Below are positions 8,027 through 17,477 of a DNA stretch of 32,721 nucleotides, one piece after another. This stretch comes from Pseudobdellovibrio sp. (GTDB lineage Bacteria > Bdellovibrionota > Bdellovibrionia > Bdellovibrionales > Bdellovibrionaceae), in assembly GCA_025449725.1 (NCBI GenBank), contig JANWIU010000021.1:1-32721 (forward strand). The letters are read 5' to 3'. The first letter of the stretch is position 1; each line of letters starts with the position of its first letter. The position numbers were made by a program, and so were the translations under genes. The notes beneath the pieces were generated by a model. That model had not been told where the DNA came from, searched no databases, and saw nothing but the letters and a program-made list of their open reading frames with translations.

Positions 8027-8665
8027 TTATTCTTTTAAACGCTTCAGAGATTCAAAAACAATTTTTCCGGATCCATAAATAATTACGATAGAGATAACGA
8101 TACTGAAAACCGGATCAATCCAATTTATCGAATAGAAATAGATCAGCACTCCTGCGATGGTCACGCCAAGAGAAATAGCGGCGTCCGCCATCAAATGAAG
8201 ATAAGCAGACTTCATGTTCAGGTCATGATGATGATCCTTATGAAATAATTTAGCTGAAACAAAATTGATGACGAAGCCGACCGATGAAACGGCAATCATC
8301 ACAGTGGCCACAGGTAATTCCGGATTTTTCAGTCGCTGTAAGGCCTCGTAGATAACCCAGCATGAACCCAACCATAATACCGAAGAGTTAAATAGCGCTG
8401 CCCAAAGGGAATATTTTGTTGCCGTGGACCGCTTTGTCAGTTCGTAACCCAGCCATCCAACCATCAACGCAAAAACATCAGTTAAGTTGTGAAAGGCATC
8501 AGAGATCAACGCAAGCGAATCGACAACATAGCCGTAATAGAGTTCGATGAAAACAAAAAGCAAATTCAGTGTAATTCCGATTTTGAAAATGCGGTCAGGT
8601 TTAAGCCCGTCACCATGGTGATGGTGTTCGCAATTATCATGATGGTGATGATGAGATCCACTCAT
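8027..8665 (-). CDS. Cation diffusion facilitator family transporter (zinc-type), His-rich N-terminus
   Basis: 'MSGSHHHHHDNCEHHHHGDG', 'DSLALISDAFHNLTDVFAL' and 'SAYLHLMADAAISLGV' are CDF TM2/TM5 metal-site motifs. Confidence 0.92.
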   Translation of the reverse strand: MSGSHHHHHDNCEHHHHGDGLKPDRIFKIGITLNLLFVFIELYYGYVVDSLALISDAFHNLTDVFALMVGWLGYELTKRSTATKYSLWAALFNSSVLWLGSCWVIYEALQRLKNPELPVATVMIAVSSVGFVINFVSAKLFHKDHHHDLNMKSAYLHLMADAAISLGVTIAGVLIYFYSINWIDPVFSIVISIVIIYGSGKIVFESLKRLKE

Positions 8666-8801
8666 AATTTCAGCCTATAACAGCGTTAACTTCTACGATA
8701 GGCCTATTTCTCTTTGTAAGGCCTCTTTTAAAATCTTTCTGGGCGCTATTACTCAATCTTTATATAGACAAAAGTCTTCTGTAACTATAGGTTACGGCCC
8801 A

Positions 8802-10085
8802 ATGACTACATTACAAAAATTCAGTGAACTGCCATTATTACCCGTTATTCAGGCAGCAATTAAAAAAGCTGGCTACGAGTCTCCAACCCCTATTCAAGCG
8901 CAGGCCATACCTCACTTACTTGAAGGTAAAGACCTCTTAGGTTGTGCTCAAACCGGAACCGGCAAGACAGCCGCGTTTGCCCTTCCTATCATACAAAGAA
9001 TTGTTGAGAGCCGCTACCGCTCAAATCCGCGTCAGGTAAATTGCTTAATACTGACTCCAACCCGCGAATTAGCACTTCAAATTTATGAAAGCTTTAAGGC
9101 GTATTCAGCAGGTACCCAATTATCTTGCGCGGTCGTTTACGGCGGCGTTGGAATAAATCCACAAATACACGCCGTTCGAGACGGCGTTGACGTATTGATA
9201 GCCACTCCTGGCCGCCTTCTGGATTTGATCGGGCAAAAAAAGCTGTCGCTTAACCAGGTCAAAACATTTGTACTGGATGAAGCGGACCGCATGCTTGATA
9301 TGGGATTCATACATGATATTAAAAAGGTCCTGACCATGCTTCCGCAACAGCGGCAAACTTTGTTTTTCTCTGCGACTATGCCGCCTGAAATTTCCAAGCT
9401 GGCCAACACAATGCTGAAGAACCCTGTCAAAGTTGCTGTTGACCCGGTTTCCTCAACCGCAGAAAAGGTTGAACAATACGTAATGTACGTTGAACAATCT
9501 AAGAAGCGCGATTTACTTCGTCATTTATTGGTCGATCCTAAATTTTATAAAGTCATCGTCTTTACCCGCACGAAGCACGGCGCTAACCGTGTTGCAGATG
9601 TGTTGAGTAAAAATAGAATTCCTGCTGAAGCCATTCACGGCAATAAATCTCAAAACGCCCGGCAACGAGCCCTTGAAAATTTTAAAAGTGACAAGATTCA
9701 GGTGCTTATCGCAACTGACATCGCAGCCCGCGGAATTGATATCGATGCGATTACACATGTGATTAATTACGAAGTTCCTAACGTAGCGGAAAACTACGTT
9801 CACCGTATCGGCCGGACCGCTCGCGCCGGTCTTGGTGGCATCGCGATTTCGTTTTGTGATGTAGAAGAAAAAGCCTTTATCCGCGATATCGAAAAAACCA
9901 TTGGGCAAAAAATTGAAGTTTTAAGAGACCACCCTTATCACTCTGATGCCGTTGAAAATGCGCATACTCTTTCTAAAGGTAAAGCTAAAGCTCAGATGGA
10001 AAGTCGTGAGAACACGAAAAGAAACCCTTTTAAGAAAAAAAGAAATTTCTTTTCACGTTTTAAAGACCGTAAGAAAAAAGATTAA
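8802..10085 (+). CDS. rhlE: DEAD-box RNA helicase, RhlE-like
   Basis: 'PTPIQAQAIPHLLEGKDLLGCAQTGTGKTAAFALP', 'VLDEADRMLDMGF', 'FFSATMP', 'HRIGRTARAG' and a basic C-terminus. Confidence 0.93.
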   Translation: MTTLQKFSELPLLPVIQAAIKKAGYESPTPIQAQAIPHLLEGKDLLGCAQTGTGKTAAFALPIIQRIVESRYRSNPRQVNCLILTPTRELALQIYESFKAYSAGTQLSCAVVYGGVGINPQIHAVRDGVDVLIATPGRLLDLIGQKKLSLNQVKTFVLDEADRMLDMGFIHDIKKVLTMLPQQRQTLFFSATMPPEISKLANTMLKNPVKVAVDPVSSTAEKVEQYVMYVEQSKKRDLLRHLLVDPKFYKVIVFTRTKHGANRVADVLSKNRIPAEAIHGNKSQNARQRALENFKSDKIQVLIATDIAARGIDIDAITHVINYEVPNVAENYVHRIGRTARAGLGGIAISFCDVEEKAFIRDIEKTIGQKIEVLRDHPYHSDAVENAHTLSKGKAKAQMESRENTKRNPFKKKRNFFSRFKDRKKKD

Positions 10086-10086
10086 A

Positions 10087-10773
10087 TTATTCGACTAGCT
10101 TTTTTAAAGCGTCTTCGTCTTGCTGAGTAACCGGCTTGTTTTCGTATAAAAGATTTAAGCTGGCGCGGCTGATTCGCTCATTCAAAAACTTTTGATCTAC
10201 TCTTTGTTGAAGGTAATTCAAAGTTGAAATTGCGATTTCCTTTTCAGGATAACCTGCAATGCCTTCAACTGCCTGAGCTCTCAAAACAGTTTCAAATTCT
10301 TTCTTTTGATCCCACTTTTCGCCGTTGATATTTTTTGTGTTTGCTACAAAATTTTGTAAAGCAATCAACGAAGCCGTGTTGTTTTTCAAAGTCAAAAGCT
10401 CAACTGCCAACGCTCTTTCGTCTGCATTAGATTTATCGTCCGAAATGATTTCATAAAGACCTTCAACGTGTCGTGAGTTCATTTCATCGGCTAACTTCTG
10501 CATTCTGGCCTGAACCGCTTCAGGATTATTTTGTATTTTTGCAATTTGCGAGGCTTCAGCTTTGAACTTAGCTACAAATACTTCGGTAGGAACACCAATA
10601 GCTTTAGCCGTTACTTCAGCCTGAGCTTTAGTAGCCGCTTCCTGTAAACGAACCGCTGCATTTTTTGTATCTCTGACAGTCCGAATGCGGTCCAAACGTT
10701 TCCCCATGTCGTACTGGGCAAAAAGAGCCATACCGATTACTGCTGCGAAAAATAAATAATGCTTTTTTTTCAT
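10087..10773 (-). CDS. Hypothetical protein with N-terminal signal/membrane anchor
   Basis: 228-aa helical protein beginning MKKKHYLFFAAVIGMALFAQ. The start overlaps the upstream gene's stop by 1 bp. Confidence 0.7.
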   Translation of the reverse strand: MKKKHYLFFAAVIGMALFAQYDMGKRLDRIRTVRDTKNAAVRLQEAATKAQAEVTAKAIGVPTEVFVAKFKAEASQIAKIQNNPEAVQARMQKLADEMNSRHVEGLYEIISDDKSNADERALAVELLTLKNNTASLIALQNFVANTKNINGEKWDQKKEFETVLRAQAVEGIAGYPEKEIAISTLNYLQQRVDQKFLNERISRASLNLLYENKPVTQQDEDALKKLVE

Positions 10774-12116
10774 TATTTTATACCCTCAAAACCTTCGTAT
10801 ACCGGCGTTGTGACTAAATCCGAATACAGATTTTTAGCTTCAGCCCAGGGCTCCAGTTGTGCCGGGGCGCCTGCCGCTGCTTGCACGAAAATCTGGCCGT
10901 TATTCATTAATACAAGATTTTGACCTTTATATACAATGACTTCTTTGTGATCTGGTCCCCAGGTAAGGCCCGTATTGGTTATACGCTGATTCTGAGGTTG
11001 GTAATTGTAAATTTCACCCGATGTACTGACTAAGTAAAGCCCTGTTTGAGCCTTTCCCAGAGCGGCAGTGGAGGCTTTAGCAAAAGCGAACGGCAAAGCC
11101 ACGTCTCTTCCCCATTTTCCGTTTGGAAAGTCATAGGGAGTAATCTTATCGTTCGTCAAGCGAACTACATAACGTTTTACGCCGGAATCAAATTCCTCAA
11201 AGTCTTTTACAGCGCCATCGTTTTCACGAAGTAATTTATAATAAGAATAAGTATCAGAAACCAAATCTCTGAAGCCGGAATTCTGATAAAGCTCAACTGC
11301 AAATGCGCGTACTCCATCGAATACAACTGCGCCATAGCTGGTGCGCTTCAAGCGGCCCGCAACAGCGGGCACTTCGCGACTGATCCACTGACCATTGTCA
11401 TACAGTTCTGCACGACCGCGATCCTGCGAAAGCGCCAAAACGGCTTCACGCGTTTTCAAAATCGGCGTATTGAAGAAAATATTACTGCGGGCAATGGCCA
11501 TCAAACGCGCCATCTTTTTATAAACCGGATGAAAGTTCTTTCCATGTACGGCAACGCGCGCATAGTATTCCATCTCTACACCATGGGAACCGCCATAGTT
11601 GTAATCACGGTCACAACCCGATACGGACGTGCCCTGATAAGGACCTTGCTGGCACTGAATGTGATAATAACCGCCGGTATGACGGGCTTCATGAACGATC
11701 GTGCCCACGCGGCCTAAAGTTGAAAGTTTTGCCCAGCCATCCTGCATAGTGAAATAACCACCGCTGTTGTAAGCTGTCGCGTAGGGAACATCCTGGCCTC
11801 TTTCGACGCCGCGGGTTTCACCCTTCATCCATTGGTAATAATTCGTTGCAGGTACAAAACCCCTAATGAACTTATTTGAACCATCAACATCGAAGCGGCC
11901 CTTTTCTAAAATTTCGATGTCGTTCAATAATTTTTTTGTGTCGATTTGCGAATTGCAAAATTCCATCCCGCCAAATGACTGCACATCAATGTGAAAATCT
12001 GCGATGTAACGTTCAGCATCGGCACGGTCCGTACAGCCGAAATCAGTATCCAGGTAAGGCATATCTTGAGCTAATAAATTTAAAGAAAATAACAGCGGTA
12101 TTAAAAAGAATTTCAT
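10773..12116 (-). CDS. Secreted protein with HExxH motif (putative metallopeptidase)
   Basis: Internal ATG at 12116 gives a clean signal peptide (MKFFLIPLLFSLNLLAQ). 'GTIVHEARHTGGYYHIQC' contains HExxH. Confidence 0.72.
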   Translation of the reverse strand: MKFFLIPLLFSLNLLAQDMPYLDTDFGCTDRADAERYIADFHIDVQSFGGMEFCNSQIDTKKLLNDIEILEKGRFDVDGSNKFIRGFVPATNYYQWMKGETRGVERGQDVPYATAYNSGGYFTMQDGWAKLSTLGRVGTIVHEARHTGGYYHIQCQQGPYQGTSVSGCDRDYNYGGSHGVEMEYYARVAVHGKNFHPVYKKMARLMAIARSNIFFNTPILKTREAVLALSQDRGRAELYDNGQWISREVPAVAGRLKRTSYGAVVFDGVRAFAVELYQNSGFRDLVSDTYSYYKLLRENDGAVKDFEEFDSGVKRYVVRLTNDKITPYDFPNGKWGRDVALPFAFAKASTAALGKAQTGLYLVSTSGEIYNYQPQNQRITNTGLTWGPDHKEVIVYKGQNLVLMNNGQIFVQAAAGAPAQLEPWAEAKNLYSDLVTTPVYEGFEGIK

Positions 12117-12214
12117 GAAAGGTCCCCTCTGGTAAAAGGCTACAATAGCGCTTCCTAGTGACAACAAAATTAGTTTAGACGCCTAAAGTTATTTTAAGGA
12201 TGACCATATCCGGA

Positions 12215-12691
12215 TTATTTATATTCGATTTCTACAATAGTCATAAGTTCTTCGCCACTTGGCTTGGCCACTTTGACTTCGTCATCCAGCTTTCGGCCCA
12301 AAATGGCCGCCGCCAGCGGAGATCTCCATGAGATCTTCTTTTGCTTTATATCGATTTCGTCTTCTCCGACGATTTGATATTTTAACAAGTCGCCATCTTC
12401 GTTTTCCAGGCTGACCGTTGCGCCGAATACCACCTTGTCCGAACTAATAGTTGTCGGATCAATTACTTCTGCATCTTCCAGGCGATTCTTTAAAAAGAAT
12501 AACCGCCTGTCGATCTCGCGAAGGCGGCGCTTTCCGTATTGGTAATCCGCGTTTTCGGACCGATCGCCGTTACTGGCGGCCCAAGATACGACTTCGACGG
12601 TTTTTGGCCGCTCCACACTTAATAATTCAGTGTACTCACTTCTTAACTTTTCGAAACCTGCAGGTGTGATGTAATTCTTTTTTTCTGCCAT
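12215..12691 (-). CDS. greB: Transcript cleavage/elongation factor GreB-like
   Basis: 'YITPAGFEKLRSEYTELL', 'VVSWAASNGDRSENADYQYGKRRLREIDRRLFFLKNRLEDAEVIDP' is a GreB-like coiled-coil and tip. Confidence 0.92.
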   Translation of the reverse strand: MAEKKNYITPAGFEKLRSEYTELLSVERPKTVEVVSWAASNGDRSENADYQYGKRRLREIDRRLFFLKNRLEDAEVIDPTTISSDKVVFGATVSLENEDGDLLKYQIVGEDEIDIKQKKISWRSPLAAAILGRKLDDEVKVAKPSGEELMTIVEIEYK

Positions 12692-12693
12692 TG

Positions 12694-13971
12694 CTATACC
12701 TTTAAACTCAGGCCGTCTTTCAGGGCTGACTTCATAGCGCGTACGGCCGGAACCAAACTAATCACCAAAGAACTGAAGAACATGATCGCGATATAAAAAA
12801 TTTCGTTAGATGAAAACACCGGCGCCTGCAAATAAAGCCCATAATTTGACTGTGCCCAAGGGCCCAAAAAAACTTCCAAAGCTAATTTTATTAAACAAGC
12901 CAGCACGATCGCACTCGAAGTCAATATCAGGGTTTCAAACAATATTAATCCGGAAACATTTCGAAGCGACGCACCTAAGGCCCTTAGAATTGCCATTTCA
13001 CGCCGTCGCTCATTCAAAGAGGTCATAATGGCAATCAACATTGAAAACAATCCCACCAGCATGACCAAAAATGAAATTCCTTTTAACACACGATCGATCA
13101 CAGAAAGGGAATTCCAAAGTTCTGCCAACGCAACACCGGGAATAGCCGCAATCAGTGGTTCTTCCTGATATTCATTTATCCAGCGTTGCAAATTCAGAAT
13201 TTCAATCCGGTTTTTAGTGCGAAGAAAAAAAGAAGTAATGGATTTTGGCTGAAGCATTTCTGCCGTCAGCGTTTCGGCCTTTATTTCTTTACCAACAGCA
13301 GGTGCGCTTCCGGATTGCCAATCGACGTGAATTCCTTCCATTCCTTCCAAAGAAATATAAAGCGCGCGGTCAATCGCTGTACCCGTCGGCTTTAATATAC
13401 CTACAACTTTGAACGGTTTGTCTTCGTGCTCCTGAATGGCAGGGCCCGATGTCACACCATGGGCCACAACTACAGGTGAACCCAGTTGGTAATTTAAAGT
13501 GCGCGCCACATCAGCGCCAATTACCACATCAAAAAATCCGGCAAATGGCGCACCTGCTGAAAATTCCAATTTTTCTTTAGAGCGAAAATTATAATACTTA
13601 AAAAAATCAGAATTTGTTCCAACGACCCGAAAGCCGCGGTGCCCGTCGCCCAAACTGTATGGAATCGTCCATTCCACTTCGGGTTTTGACTTTATATCTT
13701 TGTAACTTTCAATGGAAACATTCTGGGTCGCCTGACCGATATTAAATACAGAAAATAAAATAACCTGAAGCGGGCTTGTTCTTGCGCCAACTACCAGGTC
13801 CACTCCGGAAATACTTTGGGTAAACCCATCTTGCGCGGCACGCTTCACTCTTTCAACTGTCATTAACAACACGAGGCTCAAGGTCATTGAAAACACGGTC
13901 AGCAAAGTTGAAAGCCGGCGGTTTGCCAAAGACTTCATAGCCAGCTTCAGCCAGGAAATTTCAGCCTTCAT
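12694..13971 (-). CDS. ABC transporter permease, FtsX/MacB type
   Basis: 'KSLANRRLSTLLTVFSMTLSLVLLM' at the N-terminus and C-terminal FtsX region 'IMTSLNERRREMAILRALGAS'. Confidence 0.92.
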   Translation of the reverse strand: MKAEISWLKLAMKSLANRRLSTLLTVFSMTLSLVLLMTVERVKRAAQDGFTQSISGVDLVVGARTSPLQVILFSVFNIGQATQNVSIESYKDIKSKPEVEWTIPYSLGDGHRGFRVVGTNSDFFKYYNFRSKEKLEFSAGAPFAGFFDVVIGADVARTLNYQLGSPVVVAHGVTSGPAIQEHEDKPFKVVGILKPTGTAIDRALYISLEGMEGIHVDWQSGSAPAVGKEIKAETLTAEMLQPKSITSFFLRTKNRIEILNLQRWINEYQEEPLIAAIPGVALAELWNSLSVIDRVLKGISFLVMLVGLFSMLIAIMTSLNERRREMAILRALGASLRNVSGLILFETLILTSSAIVLACLIKLALEVFLGPWAQSNYGLYLQAPVFSSNEIFYIAIMFFSSLVISLVPAVRAMKSALKDGLSLKV

Positions 13972-14645
13972 AAGGTCTCCGCCATAGAAAATTTGACCCT
14001 GTTATGTTCGACCAAACTTATTGAACGATCAAAAAGCTTTTCGATACTTCTGTCATGACTTACAAACAAAACGGTTGTGTTATTTTTACGGCAAAGGTCA
14101 AAAAGAATCTTCAAAAATTTTTCGCGGTGGTCGTAATCGAGCGCAGAGGTGGGTTCGTCTGCCAAAATTAAATTCGGCTTTTTTAATAGTGCTCGCGCGA
14201 CTGCTACCCGCTGTTGCTGGCCCACCGATAATTCTGTCACTGGTTTATTCATATGATCTTTTAAGCCCAGTTCAGAAATCAGATTTTTAACTTCAGTTAA
14301 ATCAGGACTGCTGGGTTGAAACAAAAACGGCAGCAAAATATTTTCCATAACAGAAAGATAAGGAATTAAATTAAAACTTTGAAATATGTATCCGACATTA
14401 TCGGCACGGTAAGCATCCAGTTCAGCACTATCAAGTTCTGCCAGGTTTTGCTGCCCTACTTTCAGTGTACCGCCTTGCGCTTTCAACACGCCTGCAATCA
14501 GTTCCAGTAAAGTAGATTTCCCGGAACCGCTGGGGCCGTATAAAAATACAACTTCCCCCGCTTTCACGTTTAGGGAATCAATATCCAAAATCGCGTGTGG
14601 GCCGTAAGAAAATTTTAAATTACTGATTTCAATTGCGGAGCTCAT
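13968..14645 (-). CDS. ABC transporter ATP-binding protein, LolD/MacB type
   Basis: Walker A 'GPSGSGKSTLLE', signature 'LSVGQQQRVAVARALLKKPNLILADEPTSALD'. 4-bp overlap with the permease gene. Confidence 0.95.
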   Translation of the reverse strand: MSSAIEISNLKFSYGPHAILDIDSLNVKAGEVVFLYGPSGSGKSTLLELIAGVLKAQGGTLKVGQQNLAELDSAELDAYRADNVGYIFQSFNLIPYLSVMENILLPFLFQPSSPDLTEVKNLISELGLKDHMNKPVTELSVGQQQRVAVARALLKKPNLILADEPTSALDYDHREKFLKILFDLCRKNNTTVLFVSHDRSIEKLFDRSISLVEHNRVKFSMAETL

Positions 14646-15085
14646 CGGTAGTCTTCGACCTCATCACCTTCTAAGCCAAATGAAACATCCCCATATTCAG
14701 ATTTGTGGGTTGAAATTTTAAAAGTTCCGTAAACCCAGATCGGAGCCCCGGGACGAGACTCCACTCCCTCTTTCATTTTTACATAAATCATTTGATTCGG
14801 TGGCGGAGGCGGCACGTGAATACAAGCTGTCGGCGTCGGCACCAGTAAAAATTCCGTAACTCGCGCCTGTTCATCTTCTAACGGAACCATGAATCCCGGA
14901 ATCTTCACAAGCTGACCATCAATTTTTTTCAACTCTTCAGGAGCCGTATTCGTTATGTAATCCATTTGATTCAACTGACGCCAGTCAATTTCAATTCCGG
15001 TACCGCCACCTTTACCTTTAAGCAGGTAAATACCCGCGCCTACAGCGCCAGAAAATACCAATAATGCGACTAGATCCCATTTCAT
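14642..15085 (-). CDS. DUF3299-type membrane-anchored protein
   Basis: 'KIPGFMVPLEDEQARVTEFLLVPTPTACIHVPPPPPNQMIYV' is the characteristic DUF3299 core. 4-bp overlap with the ATPase gene. Confidence 0.83.
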   Translation of the reverse strand: MKWDLVALLVFSGAVGAGIYLLKGKGGGTGIEIDWRQLNQMDYITNTAPEELKKIDGQLVKIPGFMVPLEDEQARVTEFLLVPTPTACIHVPPPPPNQMIYVKMKEGVESRPGAPIWVYGTFKISTHKSEYGDVSFGLEGDEVEDYR

Positions 15086-15179
15086 AACTGCTCCGGATAA
15101 TTCAACACAAAATACAACCCAAAAATTAGCACAAGTGCTTTGCCTTATGATGGATGGATAGGTTATGCTTTACTTTCCT

Positions 15180-16418
15180 ATGAGTAAATATCAAAGCGTA
15201 CGCGGCACACGTGATTTATTACCTGAACTTAAACAAACATTCCGCCTGATAGACGAAACCGCCTACAAAACAGCCAAAACTTATGGCTTTAAAGAAATTG
15301 AAACCCCTATTTTTGAATTTTCTGACGTTTTTCACCGTTCATTAGGGGAAACCTCAGATGCCGTCAGCAAAGAAACCTACACTTTTACCGACCGCGGAGG
15401 TGATTCCATTACTCTCCGCCCGGAGGGCACCGCAGGTGTTGTGCGTTCGTTTATCAGTGAAGGTTTAGCTCAGCATGTACCGTTGAAACTTTATTACTAC
15501 GGTCCGATGTTTCGTTATGAACGTCCGCAAAAGGGCCGTTATCGTCAGTTTTATCAATTTGGTGTTGAAGTTCTGGGTCTTGAATCGGCACTTGCAGATG
15601 TAGAATGTCTGGATTTAGCGTGGTCGATCTTAAAAAATTTAAAATTATCAGAACGCTGTGTTCATGAGATCAACACCTTAGGGGATGTTGATTCCCGTAA
15701 TGCATACCGAGCAGCTTTGGTTAATTATCTGGCTCCCTTCAAGTCACAGTTGTCAGCTGATTCGCAGGTGCGTTTTGAAAAAAACCCGATGCGCATTCTC
15801 GATTCAAAAGATGAGGGCGATAAAAAAATTGTGGCCGGCGCACCTTTGATGGAAAATTATTTGAACGACACTTCAAAAAAATTCTTCAGCGATGTCTTAG
15901 CAGGTCTCGAAAAGCTGAAAATTCCTTATAAAATAAATTCAAAACTGGTACGCGGTCTTGATTACTACTGTCACACTGTTTTTGAATTTACCACATCAGA
16001 ACTGGGCGCACAGTCCGCCATTCTTTCTGGTGGCCGGTATGACGGGTTAACTGAAATGCTGGGCGGACCTAAAACCGCCGGTGTAGGCTGGGCGGCCGGA
16101 GTCGATCGCCTTGCAGATTTATGCGGTAACCAAATACAAGCCGCTTCAGAGCCGCCTATTTCAGTCATTGCATTGGGTGAAAAAGCGTTGGCTGAGGCCG
16201 TACAAATTGCCGGTTGCTTAAGAAGCCGCGGAATCTACAGCGAAGTTTTTTTGACCGGAAATTTCAAAAAGAAGCTCGAAAAAGCCAACAAACTTGGAAC
16301 AAAGAAAGCTATTTTGATATTTGAACAAGAGAACGGCTCTTTCGAACTCAAATTAAAAAATTTCGAAACTGGCGAAGAAAAAGTCATTACTCCCGATGAC
16401 ATCGGCCTTCTCAAGTAA
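15180..16418 (+). CDS. hisS: Histidyl-tRNA synthetase
   Basis: 'RGTRDLLP', '[15 protein letters not shown]', '[29 protein letters not shown]' and '[15 protein letters not shown]'. ATG at 15180 preferred over the track start at 15165. Confidence 0.97.
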   Translation: MSKYQSVRGTRDLLPELKQTFRLIDETAYKTAKTYGFKEIETPIFEFSDVFHRSLGETSDAVSKETYTFTDRGGDSITLRPEGTAGVVRSFISEGLAQHVPLKLYYYGPMFRYERPQKGRYRQFYQFGVEVLGLESALADVECLDLAWSILKNLKLSERCVHEINTLGDVDSRNAYRAALVNYLAPFKSQLSADSQVRFEKNPMRILDSKDEGDKKIVAGAPLMENYLNDTSKKFFSDVLAGLEKLKIPYKINSKLVRGLDYYCHTVFEFTTSELGAQSAILSGGRYDGLTEMLGGPKTAGVGWAAGVDRLADLCGNQIQAASEPPISVIALGEKALAEAVQIAGCLRSRGIYSEVFLTGNFKKKLEKANKLGTKKAILIFEQENGSFELKLKNFETGEEKVITPDDIGLLK

Positions 16419-16474
16419 AATCCCCCGCAAATTTAAATCCTAATTTACATTGAGTAAAACTTTTGGATACCAGG

Positions 16475-16604
16475 CGCACTCTTTGCCCGATGTTGGGCGT
16501 CGGCACGATGCATTTAATTATAAAGTTCCGACTTTTGCTCGCAACATTTCAGAATCCGGATTTGTCACTCTGTACCGACACCTAACATCGGGAAGAAAGG
16601 TGCG
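16475..16604. repeat. Long imperfect inverted repeat (about 30-bp arms, 65-nt spacer); MITE-like or structured RNA
   Basis: CCCGATGTTGGGCGTCGGCAC (16486-16506) versus GTACCGACACCTAACATCGGG (16572-16592), 18 of 21 complementary. Arms extend outward as CTTT/AAAG and CGCAC/GTGCG. Confidence 0.75.
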
Positions 16605-16674
16605 AAGCATGATCTATACAAGCGCTAAAGATGATGAACTCAAAGAAGGTATAAGCCCAACCGCTTTGAAAAAC

Positions 16675-17454
16675 CTATTTATTTACTTCAGCTAAAAATT
16701 CTTTCATTGCAACAAATGATCTTTTATCAGCCAGTTCATTATAAGCAGCACCTTTTGACGGATCATTTCCCGCTTCTTTTTCAGTAAACGCATGAACTGC
16801 ACCGCTGTAGGCAGTAAATTCATAATTTACTTTTGCGTCGTTCATTTCTTTTTGAAACTGCGCCACTTCCGCCGGTGGAACATTCGGATCAACCGCTCCG
16901 TGCAAAACTAAAACACGACTTTTAATGTTCTTTGCATCGTCCGGAGAAACAGAAGATAAACCACCATGGAAGCTGATGACGCCCTTTAGATCCAATCCTT
17001 GCTTAGCCATTTCAAGTGCGGCCGTACCGCCGAAGCAATAACCCATTGCTGAAATTTTTGAAGCGTCCACATGTTTGTCTGCGGCCAAAAATTTATAAGC
17101 AGCTACACCTCTTGAACGCATTTCTTTACGGTCACCGGCTTTAAACTTCCCGGCCAGGCCCCCCGCTTCTTTATTATCTTTCGGACGCACACCTTTTCCG
17201 TAAATGTCTGCAGCCAAAGCCACGTATCCCATTTGCGCTAGCTGTTCGGCGCGCATTTTGACATAGTCATTTACGCCCTTCCAGTTATGCACAACCACCA
17301 CTCCCGGAAGCTTTTTGTTTTTTGCCAAAGCGTCGTCATAGACTAAAACGCCTTCCAAAATACTTTCGCCATCTTTGTATTCAACGACTTCAGATTTAAT
17401 TTTTGCCAAAGCGATAGTACCCGCTAACAATAGAACTGAGAAAACCAGTTTCAT
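16675..17454 (-). CDS. Dienelactone hydrolase family protein with signal peptide
   Basis: 'PGVVVVHNWKGVNDYVKMRAEQLAQMGYVALAADIYGKG', 'SAMGYCFGGTAALEMA' and 'SGAVHAFT' are DLH nucleophile (C) and His motifs. Confidence 0.9.
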   Translation of the reverse strand: MKLVFSVLLLAGTIALAKIKSEVVEYKDGESILEGVLVYDDALAKNKKLPGVVVVHNWKGVNDYVKMRAEQLAQMGYVALAADIYGKGVRPKDNKEAGGLAGKFKAGDRKEMRSRGVAAYKFLAADKHVDASKISAMGYCFGGTAALEMAKQGLDLKGVISFHGGLSSVSPDDAKNIKSRVLVLHGAVDPNVPPAEVAQFQKEMNDAKVNYEFTAYSGAVHAFTEKEAGNDPSKGAAYNELADKRSFVAMKEFLAEVNK

Positions 17455-17477
17455 AAAATCTCCAAATGTTTTAGTAA

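Noticed and set aside
8577-8655. Repeated ATG/ATC-rich tract resembling a tandem repeat
   Set aside because: It is simply the poly-histidine coding stretch of the CDF transporter read on the opposite strand.
9120-9908. Several antisense ORFs inside rhlE
   Set aside because: They lie opposite a strongly conserved DEAD-box gene, overlap each other in different frames, and show no protein-family motifs. They are shadow ORFs.
14834-14843. GCGTCGGCAC match to the 16486-16506 repeat arm
   Set aside because: Only 10 bp and inside the DUF3299 coding region, explained by codons; not a second copy of the element.
16486-16592. Integron attC site suggested by GTTGGGC and ACCTAAC
   Set aside because: The order is inverted relative to attC, which begins RYYYAAC and ends GTTRRRY on the same strand. 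There is no cassette array or integrase nearby.
16450-16695. 81-aa plus-strand ORF after hisS
   Set aside because: It starts at a TTG with no convincing RBS, is built largely from the inverted-repeat element, overlaps the dienelactone hydrolase gene's 3' end, and has no recognisable protein motifs.
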